Shown here: piece after piece, positions 9,695 to 17,999 of the stretch
Layout: each line of letters opens with the position of its first letter
How positions within the stretch are numbered: position 1 is the first letter of the stretch
Assembly: GCA_002898615.1 (NCBI GenBank)
Contig: BEIB01000005.1
Coordinates: 1 to 29,798, forward strand
Direction of reading: 5' to 3'
DNA from: a bacterium HR25
Lineage (GTDB): Bacteria > Chloroflexota > Dehalococcoidia > SM23-28-2 > HRbin24
Length of the DNA stretch: 29,798 nt
Translations under genes and position numbers: made by a program
The notes under the pieces: model-generated
Database searches by the model: none
What the model was told of the DNA's origin: nothing
Seen by the model: only the letters and a program-made list of their open reading frames with translations

Positions 9695-10201
9695 TCAGGC
9701 CAGCTCGCCCTCCAGGTGGGCGCGCAGCATCCAGGCCATCTTCTCGTGCCGATGGGCCAGGTCCTGGAGGAAGTTGCTGGTCACCTCGTCCCCCTGCTTC
9801 TCGCCCACGGTCTGTATCTGCTCGCGCAGCCAGTTGATGATGGCCTCGTGGTCGGCCAGCAGGTTGGCGAGCATGGTCTGGGAGTCGGGGTAGCTGCCCG
9901 GCTCCTCCTTTAGGCCGGTCTGCTGCAGGAACTCCGTCATGGTGCCGGGCGCCCAGCCCCCCAGGTGCCGTATGCGCTCCGCCACCTCGTCCACGAACTC
10001 GTCCAGCATCTTGTACTGCTCTTCCAGGAAGGTGTGCAGGGCATAGAAGCGGGGTCCCACCACGTTCCAGTGGTAGTTGCGGGTCTTGGTGTAAAGGGTG
10101 AACTCGTCAGCCAGGAGCCGGCCCAGGAGGCGCGCCACCTCCTCACGCTGCGCCTGGGCGAGGCCTATGTTCACGGCGGCCGCCTTGTGGCCCGTCTGCA
10201 T
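9695..10201 (-). CDS. dps: Dps-family ferritin-like DNA-protection protein
   Basis: A 168-residue Dps/bacterioferritin-like protein. Dps forms dodecamers that oxidise and store iron using peroxide and may bind DNA in starvation or oxidative stress. The inter-subunit ferroxidase signature is intact: KTRNYHWNVVGPRFYALH, then FLEEQYKMLDEFVDEVAERIRHLG, giving the His, Asp and Glu ligands. The start at 10201 (MQTGHKAA) is chosen because GGAGGAG precedes it; an upstream in-frame ATG at 10246 would add 15 residues without a ribosome site. It stands alone, with a -10 box about 90 bases upstream and a strong hairpin after the stop, as expected of a stress-regulated monocistronic gene. Confidence 0.94.
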   Translation of the reverse strand: MQTGHKAAAVNIGLAQAQREEVARLLGRLLADEFTLYTKTRNYHWNVVGPRFYALHTFLEEQYKMLDEFVDEVAERIRHLGGWAPGTMTEFLQQTGLKEEPGSYPDSQTMLANLLADHEAIINWLREQIQTVGEKQGDEVTSNFLQDLAHRHEKMAWMLRAHLEGELA

Positions 10202-10279
10202 GCTCTCCTCCTCCCTTCCAGTGATGTGACTACGACTCCTTGCCACGCTGGCCGTTCATGGCCACACGTGAACCGGTCT

Positions 10280-10297
10280 GACTTTAAGTCCATTATA
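10280..10297 (-). promoter_or_regulatory. Candidate dps promoter -10 with overlapping palindrome
   Basis: On the minus strand a perfect TATAAT (10297 to 10292) is followed directly by the inverted repeat GACTT-T-AAGTC (10280-10290 on +), which would lie over the transcription start. This is a good position for a repressor. It does not match a PerR or Fur box as I know them. No -35 consensus is seen. Confidence 0.4.
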
Positions 10298-10327
10298 AAC
10301 TACTCCCGCGCCCCTCCGCGGCCGTGA

Positions 10328-10786
10328 TCAGGGCGCGGGAGCGCGTCCTAGATATAGGTTCTCTCGCGCTTGCATGAGGCGCTCCTCCTCCGGCAGGGCG
10401 TGGTCGTAGCCCAGAAGGTGGAGGACGCCGTGGATCAGCAGGTGGGCCACCTCCCGCTGCACCGGGTGGCCCCGCTCTCTGGCCTGGCGCTCGGCCGTGG
10501 GGTAGGAGATGATGACCTCTCCCAGGTGGAGGAGTCCGTCCGGCGCGGCCACCATCTGTTCCCCCTCCTGCAGGGAGAAGGAAAGGACATCCGTAGGCTC
10601 GTCCTCGCCGGCGTAGGTACGGTTCAGCTCTTGGACGGTGGCGTCGTCGGTGACGAGGACGTCCAGCTCCGCCGCCGGCACGCCCTCCCCTGCCAGGACC
10701 GTGCGCGCCACTTCCCTGAGCCACGTCTCGTCGAGGCGGGAGGAGAAGGGCTCCTCCACGCTCACCAGTATGACGTGCTCCCTCAT
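10328..10786 (-). CDS. ybeY: rRNA maturation factor / endoribonuclease YbeY
   Basis: A 152-residue YbeY (UPF0054), a zinc-dependent endoribonuclease involved in 16S rRNA 3' maturation and ribosome quality control. The diagnostic zinc motif HGVLHLLGYDH is present near residues 120-130, after ELNRTYAGEDEPTDVLSFS and LGEVIIS. Length is normal. It starts with ATG at 10786, 42 bases after the nuoN stop, and may be read through from the nuo operon or have its own promoter; none is obvious. The usual partners phoH and era are not adjacent here. Confidence 0.94.
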   Translation of the reverse strand: MREHVILVSVEEPFSSRLDETWLREVARTVLAGEGVPAAELDVLVTDDATVQELNRTYAGEDEPTDVLSFSLQEGEQMVAAPDGLLHLGEVIISYPTAERQARERGHPVQREVAHLLIHGVLHLLGYDHALPEEERLMQARENLYLGRAPAP

Positions 10787-10807
10787 GGCGCAGGGGCAGG
10801 GCGGGGG

Positions 10808-10829
10808 GACGCCGTCCGATCGCGGCGTC
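10808..10829 (-). terminator. Hairpin at the end of the nuo operon
   Basis: GACGCCG (10808-10814) and CGGCGTC (10823-10829) form a 7-base-pair stem with an 8-base loop that begins at the nuoN stop codon. A C-run rather than a U-run follows on the minus strand, so termination is uncertain; it could also be an RNA-stability element. Confidence 0.3.
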
Positions 10830-12307
10830 TAGCCCAGGACGCGGGCCGCCGCCTCGGCCGCATCAATGAGGGGGAAGGGGAAGACACCTACCACCAGGAG
10901 GCCTGCTACCGCCAGCAGCACCGTCAGGCCTATGGCCGGGGCTGGCCGCAGCGGCTCCGGGCGGCGAGGCTCGTCCACGAACATGGTCAGGACCACCCGA
11001 AGGTAGTAGTAAGCGGAGACGACGCTGTTTACCACGCCCAGCACCGCCAGCCAGACCAGGTCCGCCTGCACGGCAGCGTTGAAGATATACAGCTTGGCCA
11101 CGAAGCCGGCCGTGGGCGGTATACCCGTCAGGGAGACCAGGGCCAGGGTGAGGGCCAGCGCCAGAGGCAGGGAGCGGCGGGCCATCCCTGCGTAGTCGCC
11201 GATGAAGTCGCTGCCGATGCGCTGGGAGATGGCGATGACGGCAGCGAAGGCCGCCAGATTGGTGAAGGCGTAGGCGGCCAGGAAGAAGATGACGGCGCCC
11301 GTCCCCAGGAGGGGCTGCGGCTCTCCCGCCGAGACCGCCGCCAGACCGATGAGGAAGTACCCGGCCTGGGCGATGGAGCTGTACCCCAGCAGCCGCTTGA
11401 TGTCCATCTGGGGCAACGCCATCAGGTTGCCTATGGTCATGGAGAGGGCCGCCAGCACCCCGAACAGCACCCCCCAGTCCTGGGCGATGAAGCGGTCTCC
11501 CAGCCCCTCAACGAAGAGCCTGATGGCCACGGCGAAGCCGGCCGCCTTGGAGCCCACCGAGAGGAAGGCGGCCACCGGCGTGGGCGCCCCCTGATAGACG
11601 TCCGGCACCCACATCTGGAAGGGCACCACCGCCATCTTGAAGCCCAGACCGGCCGCCAGCAGCACCGCCGCCAGCACGTAGCCCGCCCGGGCGTCGTCGC
11701 CAGCGGAGGAGACGGCCCGGGCGATGTCCACCAGATTGGTGGAGCCCGACAGCCCGAAGAGGAAGGCCATCCCGTAGAGGGTGAGGGCGGCACTCACCGC
11801 CCCGATGAGCAGATACTTCAGACCCGCCTCGCTGGAGCGCTGGTCCCTCAGGAAGCCCACCAGCACGTACTGGGAGAGGGCCGTCAGCTCCAGGGCCACG
11901 AAGATAAGTATCAGATCCACCGCGCCGGCCAGCAGGGAGAGGCCGGCGGCCGTGGTCAGCACCAGGACGTAGTACTCCGCCTGGTGAGGCCGTCCCCACA
12001 GGTACTCCACGGAGGCCAGCACCACCGCCGCTGCCACCCCGGCGAAGAGGACGGCGAAGAAGAGGGAGAAGTCGTCCAGGCGGTAGACGTCGCTGAAGGC
12101 GCTGCCACGGTTGCCGGTGACGATGAGGGCTGCCGCCCAGGCCAGGGCCCCTACCGCTCCCATCAGGGCCAGGCCGGCCGCTCCCCCGCGCTCCCACAGG
12201 GGGCGCAGGCCCCTCCCCATGAGGCTGGAGAAGGCGTCCACGATGAGGACGAGCCCGGCCACCGCCAGCAGGATCAGCTCGGGCCCCAGACGGTTCACGC
12301 TCTCCAT
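10829..12307 (-). CDS. nuoN: NADH-quinone oxidoreductase subunit N
   Basis: NuoN, 492 residues and about 14 hydrophobic helices, one of three antiporter-like proton-pumping subunits of complex I in the cytoplasmic membrane. Seen are the family segments ILIFVALELTALSQYVLVGFLR with the helix-5 Glu, SSEAGLKYLLIGAVSAALTLYG, GFKMAVVPFQMWVPDVYQGAPTPVAAFLSVGSKAAGF with the helix-7 Lys, and the helix-8 region MDIKRLLGYSSIAQAGYFLIG. It is last of the nuo genes, 9 bases after nuoM, followed by a small hairpin. Confidence 0.96.
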   Translation of the reverse strand: MESVNRLGPELILLAVAGLVLIVDAFSSLMGRGLRPLWERGGAAGLALMGAVGALAWAAALIVTGNRGSAFSDVYRLDDFSLFFAVLFAGVAAAVVLASVEYLWGRPHQAEYYVLVLTTAAGLSLLAGAVDLILIFVALELTALSQYVLVGFLRDQRSSEAGLKYLLIGAVSAALTLYGMAFLFGLSGSTNLVDIARAVSSAGDDARAGYVLAAVLLAAGLGFKMAVVPFQMWVPDVYQGAPTPVAAFLSVGSKAAGFAVAIRLFVEGLGDRFIAQDWGVLFGVLAALSMTIGNLMALPQMDIKRLLGYSSIAQAGYFLIGLAAVSAGEPQPLLGTGAVIFFLAAYAFTNLAAFAAVIAISQRIGSDFIGDYAGMARRSLPLALALTLALVSLTGIPPTAGFVAKLYIFNAAVQADLVWLAVLGVVNSVVSAYYYLRVVLTMFVDEPRRPEPLRPAPAIGLTVLLAVAGLLVVGVFPFPLIDAAEAAARVLG

Positions 12308-12316
12308 AGCTCTACC

Positions 12317-13783
12317 CTAGCCTAGCCGCTCGGCTATGGGCAGCACTCCGGACTCGACCAGGTCCATCACCACCCTGGGGTAGATGCCCACCAGCAGGAT
12401 GACTGCCACCAGGGCCAGCGTGGGGACTCTCTCCCACCAGGCCACCGCCTCCTGCAACCCCTGCCAGCGGGGCGTGAGCTCCCCCCAGAAGACACGCTGC
12501 ACCATCCAGAGGATGTACCCGGCCGCCAGCAGCACCCCGGTGACGCCCAGCACCGTCAGGAACTGGTGGCGGGGGAAGGTGCCCAGGAAGACCGTTACCT
12601 CCGAGACGAAGCCGGCCAGGCTGGGCAGCCCCAACGAGGCCAGCCCGGCGATGACCATCACCGTCGTCAGATAGGGCATGGCGCGGGCCAGGCCCTGCAT
12701 CTCGCCGATCTGGCGCGTGTGGGTGCGCTCGTAGACCAGCCCCACCATCACGAAGAGGAGGCCGGTGATGAGGCCGTGGGTCAGCATCTGCATCGCCGCC
12801 CCGGTCAGCCCCACCGTGCCCAGGGCGGAGGCCCCCAGCAGGACGTAGCCCATGTGGCTCACGCTGGAGTAGGCGATGAGGCGCTTCAGGTCGCTCTGCA
12901 TCAGGGTGGCCACGGCGCCGTAAAGGATGCTGAGGGCAGCCAGGGCGGCCAGCCAGGCGGAGGCGTCGCGGGCCACGTCGGGCAGGATGGAGAAGCAGAG
13001 GCGCAGGATGCCGTAGCCTGCCATCTTCAGCAGCACCCCCGCCAGCATCACACTCACGGCGGTGGGGGCGTCGGTGTGGGCGTCCGGCAGCCAGGTGTGG
13101 AGGGGCACCACCGGCAGCTTCACCCCGAAGGCGATCATCAGGAAGGCGAAGACGACGGTGGCCGGCAACACAGCGTCCCGCAGCGGCCCCATCTCCTGGA
13201 GCTGACGCATGTCGAACGTCTCGGCGGCGAAGCCGATGACCAGGATGGCTACCAGCATGAAGGCGGAGCCGAAGAAGGTGAACAGGACATACTTCCAGGC
13301 CGAGTAGATCCGCCGTCCCGTCCCCCAGATGGAGATCAGGAAGTACATGGGCAGCAGCTCCAGCTCAAAGAAAAGGAAGAAGAGCACCAGGTCCAGGGAG
13401 GCGAAGACCCCCAGGAGGGAGGTCTCCAGCACCAGGAGCCAGGCGAAGTACTCCCGCGGCCGCAGCCCTATATTCCAGGAGACCAGGACGGCCACCGTGG
13501 TGAGGAGGGCCGTCAGGGCCACCAGGGGCAACGAGAGACCGTCCACCCCCAGCAGATACTGGACGGTGAAGGGAGCCACCTCGGAGCTGATCCAGGTACG
13601 CTGGTCGACGAACTGGAACTGCTCCCCGCTCCTGTCATAGGCGACGAAGAGGGCCACCGCTATCCCCAGCGCCGCCAGGGAGGTCAGGAGGGCCAACCAG
13701 CGGGCCCAGCCCTCTCGCTCTCGGGGCAGGAGCGCTATCAGCGCCGCCCCCAGCAGTGGCAGGAAGACCAGGAGAGACAGCAC
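12317..13783 (-). CDS. nuoM: NADH-quinone oxidoreductase subunit M
   Basis: NuoM, 488 residues, an antiporter-like proton-pumping subunit of the complex I membrane arm. The family core is intact: VLFFLFFELELLPMYFLISIWG with the essential helix-5 Glu, YSAWKYVLFTFFGSAFML, the helix-7 region FGVKLPVVPLHTWLPDAHTDAPTAVSVMLAGVLLKMAGYG and LKRLIAYSSVSHMGYVLLG. It starts at a GTG 13 bases after the nuoL stop and is 9 bases from nuoN. Nothing in the proton path looks damaged by eye. Confidence 0.97.
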   Translation of the reverse strand: MLSLLVFLPLLGAALIALLPREREGWARWLALLTSLAALGIAVALFVAYDRSGEQFQFVDQRTWISSEVAPFTVQYLLGVDGLSLPLVALTALLTTVAVLVSWNIGLRPREYFAWLLVLETSLLGVFASLDLVLFFLFFELELLPMYFLISIWGTGRRIYSAWKYVLFTFFGSAFMLVAILVIGFAAETFDMRQLQEMGPLRDAVLPATVVFAFLMIAFGVKLPVVPLHTWLPDAHTDAPTAVSVMLAGVLLKMAGYGILRLCFSILPDVARDASAWLAALAALSILYGAVATLMQSDLKRLIAYSSVSHMGYVLLGASALGTVGLTGAAMQMLTHGLITGLLFVMVGLVYERTHTRQIGEMQGLARAMPYLTTVMVIAGLASLGLPSLAGFVSEVTVFLGTFPRHQFLTVLGVTGVLLAAGYILWMVQRVFWGELTPRWQGLQEAVAWWERVPTLALVAVILLVGIYPRVVMDLVESGVLPIAERLG

Positions 13784-13796
13784 CTTGCCTGACCTC

Positions 13797-15725
13797 TCAG
13801 ACCAGCAGTATCACCACCGTCGCCACTACGACGCCCACGGCGATGGCGGCACCGTAGACCTGGGCCTGCCCCGCCTGGGCCAGGCGCAGCACGCCGCCCC
13901 CATAGCGGGTCAGGGTGCCCAGGCCGTTCACTGCGCCGTCCACCACCACCCTGTCCCACATCTGGAGACCGAAGGCGATGCCCCTCAGGAAGAGGCGCCG
14001 TACTATCAGCCCCTCGTACAGGTCGTCTAGGAAGTAGCGGCGCTCCAGTAGGGTGGCGAGCGGCCACAGGGCGCGGCGGACCGCCTCGGGGCTGAAGAGT
14101 CGCAGCCCGTAGAGGAGCCAGGCCAGCGCCAGACCGGCCACACCCACCGCCACAGAGGCGACGGCGATTCCCATCCGGAAGTGGGGCTCCGCCGCCAGCT
14201 CCTCCGTCCCCGCTGGCAGAGAGCCGGCCAGCAGGTGCTCCAGGCCGTGCTGCAGGTTCACGAAGCCAGCCCCCACCGAGAGGCCCGCCAGGGCCAGCAT
14301 GGGCAGGAGCATCACCCAGGGGGACTCGTGGGGCTGGCCACCGTGGCTGCCGTGGCCCTGCGTCTCGCCGCCCCGGTAGCTGCCACCGAAGGTGAGGAAG
14401 AGCATCCGTCCCACGTACAGCGCCGTCACGAAGACGCCCGCCAGCAGCGCCCAGAAGACCACCGGCCGCTCCTCCCAGGCCACGGCCAGGATCTCGTCCT
14501 TGCTCCAGTAACCGGCCAGGGGGAATATCCCTACCAGGGCCAGGCCCGCCACCGCGGTGGTCAGGAAGGTGATGGGCATGTGGCGGGCCAGGCCGCCCAT
14601 CCTCCGCATGTCAAAGGTGCCGGTGGCGTGGTTGACGGAGCCGGCGCCCAGGAAGAGGAGGGCCTTGAAGAAGGCGTGGGTGAAGAGGTGGAAGATGGCC
14701 ACGGCGAAGCCGAAGACCCCCAGCCCCGCCATCATGTAGCCCAGTTGGCTGATGGTGGAGTAGGCCAGCACCCGCTTGATATCCGTCATCACCAGTCCCA
14801 CCAGGGCGGAGGCGAGGGCGGTAACGGCGCCGATGACGGCCACCGTGGTTATCGCCTCCTCGGAGAGAGCGAAGACGGGGAAGAGGCGGGCTACCAGGTA
14901 AACGCCGGCCGCCACCATGGTGGCGGCGTGGATGAGGGCGGAGACGGGGGTGGGGCCCTCCATGGCATCGGGCAGCCAGACGTGGAGGGGGAACTGGGCC
15001 GACTTCCCCGCCGCCCCGGCGAAGACGCCGCCGGCGAAGAAGGCGATGACGCTCGTCCCCACCACCCCGGCCAGGGCCGCCTCCTGGATGGCTGCTATGT
15101 CCAGCTCGCCCGTCTGCCACCATATCAGCAGGATGGCCGAGAGGAGCCCCAGGTCGCCCAGGCGGGTCACCAGGAAGGCCTTCGTGGCCGCCCGGCGGGC
15201 GGCGTCCCGCTGGAACCAGAAGCCGATGAGCAGATAGGAGCAGAGGCCCACCAGCTCCCAGAAGACGAAGAGCTGCAGCAGGTTGGAGGCGGCCACCAGC
15301 CCCAGCATGGAGCCGGTGAAGAGGGACATGAAGGCGAAGTAGCGGGAATAGCCGGGGTCGCCGGCCATGTAGCCCTGAGAGTAGACCTGAACGGCCAGGG
15401 AGACGCCGGTCACCACCACCAGCATCAACGCCGCCAGCCCGTCCAGGCGGAAGCCGATGTCCACCCGCAACGGCCCCACCGCTACCCACTCATGGGGCGG
15501 GAAGCCCACGGCGTGGCCCTCGCTCTGCACCGCCGAGTCCAGCGCCCACAGGGCCAGGACGAAGGCGGCTGCTATGGCTGCCACGGTGAGGTAGCCGCTC
15601 CAGCGAGGCCGCCAGAAGGGGAGCCCGCTGACCGAGAGCAGAGAGGCGAGGGCGATGACGGCGAAGGAGCCCAGAGGCAGTAGGACGATGGCCCAAGCGG
15701 CTGCCTCCGGTATCGGGTCCAACAT
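13797..15725 (-). CDS. nuoL: NADH-quinone oxidoreductase subunit L
   Basis: NuoL, 642 residues, the distal antiporter-like subunit with the long lateral amphipathic helix at its C-terminus. Seen are FRLDGLAALMLVVVTGVSLAVQVYSQGYM, LFVFWELVGLCSYLLIGFWF, KSAQFPLHVWLPDAMEGPTPVSALIHAATMVAAGVYL, DIKRVLAYSTISQLGYM and a hydrophobic C-terminal tail after a His/Gly-rich loop (GGETQGHGSHGGQPHE). The ATG at 15725 is one base after the stop of the small DUF2007-like gene, so the two are translationally linked. Length is normal. Confidence 0.97.
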   Translation of the reverse strand: MLDPIPEAAAWAIVLLPLGSFAVIALASLLSVSGLPFWRPRWSGYLTVAAIAAAFVLALWALDSAVQSEGHAVGFPPHEWVAVGPLRVDIGFRLDGLAALMLVVVTGVSLAVQVYSQGYMAGDPGYSRYFAFMSLFTGSMLGLVAASNLLQLFVFWELVGLCSYLLIGFWFQRDAARRAATKAFLVTRLGDLGLLSAILLIWWQTGELDIAAIQEAALAGVVGTSVIAFFAGGVFAGAAGKSAQFPLHVWLPDAMEGPTPVSALIHAATMVAAGVYLVARLFPVFALSEEAITTVAVIGAVTALASALVGLVMTDIKRVLAYSTISQLGYMMAGLGVFGFAVAIFHLFTHAFFKALLFLGAGSVNHATGTFDMRRMGGLARHMPITFLTTAVAGLALVGIFPLAGYWSKDEILAVAWEERPVVFWALLAGVFVTALYVGRMLFLTFGGSYRGGETQGHGSHGGQPHESPWVMLLPMLALAGLSVGAGFVNLQHGLEHLLAGSLPAGTEELAAEPHFRMGIAVASVAVGVAGLALAWLLYGLRLFSPEAVRRALWPLATLLERRYFLDDLYEGLIVRRLFLRGIAFGLQMWDRVVVDGAVNGLGTLTRYGGGVLRLAQAGQAQVYGAAIAVGVVVATVVILLV

Positions 15726-15726
15726 C

Positions 15727-15921
15727 TCAGACCTTCCTCAGAATCTCCTGCGCCACGTGGGCCTTGCCCCAGGGCACGTAGACGGTGTGGGGCTCCAGCT
15801 CCGCCGCCTCCTTCCAGCCCGAGGCCGGCACCACCAGCACCGACACCGCCTCGGCGTTCAGAAGCTCCTTCCACATCTCAGCCACGTAGGCGTTCTTCAC
15901 TTCCATGAAGCGGTACCACAT
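15727..15921 (-). CDS. Small DUF2007-like protein inside the nuo operon
   Basis: A 64-residue soluble, tryptophan- and valine-rich protein. It begins 6 bases after nuoK, with GGTGAG as ribosome site, and ends one base before nuoL, so it is translated within the operon. The pattern (FMEVKNAYVAEMWKELLNAE, then SVLVVP, a loop, then HTVYVPWGKAHVAQEILRKV) resembles DUF2007 'putative signal transducing' proteins: helix, strand, loop, strand with YVP, then a C-terminal helix. This resemblance is from memory and is modest. No transmembrane helix, cysteine or iron-sulfur motif is present, so it does not replace a missing complex I redox subunit. Its place suggests an accessory, assembly or regulatory part for complex I (inference). 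Confidence 0.75.
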   Translation of the reverse strand: MWYRFMEVKNAYVAEMWKELLNAEAVSVLVVPASGWKEAAELEPHTVYVPWGKAHVAQEILRKV

Positions 15922-15927
15922 AGTGGC

Positions 15928-16242
15928 TCACCAGCGCAGCAGGTTTATCTTGTCCACGTCCACCGTCTCCCGCTGACGGTAGATGGCCACGGCCAGGGCC
16001 AGGGCCACCGCCGCCTCCGCCGCCGCCACGGCGATGCTGAAGACCACGAACACCTGCCCCGAGAGGGCATTGGTGGACTCCACGAAGCGGGCGAAGGCCA
16101 CCAGCGTCAGGTTGACGGCGTTGAACATCAGCTCGATGCCGATGAGGATGCCTATGACGTTTCGCTTGGAGAGGACGAGAAAGAGGCCGATGCCGAAGAG
16201 GAGGGCGCCCAGGAGCAGGAAGTGTTCCAGGCCTACCGTCAT
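15928..16242 (-). CDS. nuoK: NADH-quinone oxidoreductase subunit K
   Basis: NuoK, 104 residues and three transmembrane helices, part of the proton-translocating half-channel next to NuoJ. The key helix acids are kept: Glu37 in GILIGIELMFNAVNL and Glu76 in VAAAEAAVALALAVA, at the places of the essential Glu36/Glu72 of E. coli. The C-terminal YRQRETVDVDKINLLRW is typical. It begins three bases after nuoJ. Confidence 0.96.
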   Translation of the reverse strand: MTVGLEHFLLLGALLFGIGLFLVLSKRNVIGILIGIELMFNAVNLTLVAFARFVESTNALSGQVFVVFSIAVAAAEAAVALALAVAIYRQRETVDVDKINLLRW

Positions 16243-16245
16243 CCC

Positions 16246-16737
16246 TCACTCCTCTCGCACCAGCACTATGGCCCCCAGCACCGCCATGAGGAGGAGGGCT
16301 GCCGCTATCTCGAAGGGAAGCAGATAGCGACTCAGTAACGCCTCCCCTATGGCGGAGGCCGTCTCCTGAAACCCCTGGCCCAGGGCGGGGCCCCAGTCTG
16401 TCACCAGGGCCACGGCGGCCACCAGGCCAGCCACCGCCAGCGCCAGGGCCAGGGCCGGCCAGCGCATGGCCGTCTCGGCATTGTCCCGCGCCGCCCGCGG
16501 CGTCAGAGCGATGGCGAAGACGATGAGGACGGAGATCGCCCCGGCGTAGATGAGGACCTGGACCACGGCCAGAAAATCGGCCGAGAGGAGGACGAAGAGG
16601 CCGGCCACGCCCAGGAAGCTCAGCACCAGGGCCATCACCGCCTTCACCAAGTCCCGCACCACCGCCACCGTCAGGGCGGAGACCACGGTGAGGGCGGCCA
16701 GGAGCCAGAAGGCCACCACGCTGCCTACATCGTCCAA
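16246..16737 (-). CDS. nuoJ: NADH-quinone oxidoreductase subunit J
   Basis: NuoJ, 163 residues with about five hydrophobic helices. The conserved pi-bulge helix segment FLAVVQVLIYAGAISVLIVFAIAL is clear, after LVKAVMALVLSFLGVAGLFVLL. The start is a TTG at 16737, two bases after the nuoH stop; GGAGG lies about 9 bases upstream in the last codons of nuoH. Reading the same frame further upstream runs into nuoH out of frame and is not coding. In most bacteria nuoI lies between nuoH and nuoJ; here only two bases separate them. Confidence 0.93.
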   Translation of the reverse strand: MDDVGSVVAFWLLAALTVVSALTVAVVRDLVKAVMALVLSFLGVAGLFVLLSADFLAVVQVLIYAGAISVLIVFAIALTPRAARDNAETAMRWPALALALAVAGLVAAVALVTDWGPALGQGFQETASAIGEALLSRYLLPFEIAAALLLMAVLGAIVLVREE

Positions 16738-16739
16738 TC

Positions 16740-17999
16740 TCAGGAACCTCCAGGCGTGTAGGGCTGATAGTAGATGCCCCCCACCTCCCGCACCAGGATG
16801 GGCTGCTTGGGACGCCGCTCCGGCCGCAGCTGACCCAGGAGGGCCGCCCAGCCGGCACCCAGGAGCAGGGCCAGGGCCAGGTTGCCCACAGCGAAGGCGG
16901 GCAGCACCACCCCGGCGGAGGCGCCCGTCTCCCTCCACACCAGCACCTCCAGCCCCACCAGCAGCAGGTTGAGGATCATGAGGGGCAGCAGGTACTTCCA
17001 GGCGAAGTTCATGAGCTGGTCTATGCGCAGGCGGGGCAACGTCCCCCGCATCCAGATGAAGAGGAAGAAGGTGGCGTACAGCTTGGCCAGGAAGATGAGC
17101 CAGCCCGGCACCCACTCCTCCAGTCCCCACAGCGTCCAGCCGCCCAGGTACAGGGTGACGATGGTGGCGGCGATGCCGAACCCAGCGATGTACTCCGCCA
17201 GCTGGAACATCCCCCAGCGGATGCCCCCATACTCCGTGTGATAGCCAGCGATGATCTCCGACTCCGCCTCGGCGATGTCGGCCGGGCTGCGGTTCACCTC
17301 CACCGCTCCTGCTATGATGAAGCCCAGGAGGCTCAGGGGCTGCAGGAAGATCAGCCAGGCGTTGTAATCGCCCTGCCAGAGGACGAGCTCCCGCAGCCGC
17401 ATGCTCCCCACGAAGGCCACCGGCCCCAGGAGGGCCAGCACCATCACTACCTCGTAGCTGATGAGCATGCCCACACTGCGCATCGCCCCCAGCAGGGAGT
17501 ACTTGTTGCCGGAGGCCCAGCCGGCCATGAAGACGGCGATGGTGCCTACCGAGCTCACGGAGACGATGTAGAGGACCCCCACGTTCAGATCGGCCAGGAC
17601 CATCCCCGGGCCGAAGGGGAAGACGGCCAGGATGAGGATGACCGGCACCACCACCGCCACCGGCGCCGCCCAGAAGAGGATGCGGTCGGCGTGGCGGGGG
17701 GTGATCATCTCCTTGGCCAGCACCTTCAGGGCATCGGCCAGGGGTTGGAGGAGGCCGAAGGGGCCCACCCGGTTAGGCCCCAGACGCACCTGGATGCGGG
17801 CCAGGAGGCGTCGCTCTATCCAAATGAAGGCGAGCTGGCTCAACACCGCCCAGCCCAGCAGCGCCAGCATGCCGATGACACCAGAGAGGACGTAGGGCAC
17901 CCAGGCCGGGGCCCCCTGGTCCGACAGCCAGCCCAGGAAAGCGCCTACGGCATTCCCCAGGTCCCGCAGGTCCCACCAGGGGGAAAGGGGGGGCATCAC
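16740..17999 (-). CDS. nuoH: NADH-quinone oxidoreductase subunit H
   Basis: NuoH, 419 residues, the membrane subunit that forms the quinone chamber with NuoB and NuoD. Seen are ERRLLARIQVRLGPNRVGPFG, LQPLADALKVLAKE, GWASGNKYSLLGAMRSV, the acidic loop NRSPADIAEAESEIIAGYHTEYGG and LPRLRIDQLMNFAWKYLLP. It is longer than the usual ~330-350 residues: an extra hydrophobic helix and a polar tail ending REVGGIYYQPYTPGGS follow the normal end. It overlaps nuoD by four bases. The residues that would face NuoB and NuoI look normal by eye, which suggests these partners exist elsewhere in the genome. Confidence 0.96.
   Translation of the reverse strand: MMPPLSPWWDLRDLGNAVGAFLGWLSDQGAPAWVPYVLSGVIGMLALLGWAVLSQLAFIWIERRLLARIQVRLGPNRVGPFGLLQPLADALKVLAKEMITPRHADRILFWAAPVAVVVPVILILAVFPFGPGMVLADLNVGVLYIVSVSSVGTIAVFMAGWASGNKYSLLGAMRSVGMLISYEVVMVLALLGPVAFVGSMRLRELVLWQGDYNAWLIFLQPLSLLGFIIAGAVEVNRSPADIAEAESEIIAGYHTEYGGIRWGMFQLAEYIAGFGIAATIVTLYLGGWTLWGLEEWVPGWLIFLAKLYATFFLFIWMRGTLPRLRIDQLMNFAWKYLLPLMILNLLLVGLEVLVWRETGASAGVVLPAFAVGNLALALLLGAGWAALLGQLRPERRPKQPILVREVGGIYYQPYTPGGS

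Noticed and set aside
10370..15683. Several long + strand open frames (10370-12325, 12566-13792, 14181-15683) opposite nuoN, nuoM and nuoL
   Set aside because: They are extremely rich in Gly, His, Gln and Arg, have no recognisable domain, and lie opposite clear complex I genes.
16738..17130. A longer N-terminus for nuoJ reaching into nuoH
   Set aside because: The upstream part is nuoH read in another frame; a ribosome site and TTG two bases after the nuoH stop give a normal NuoJ.
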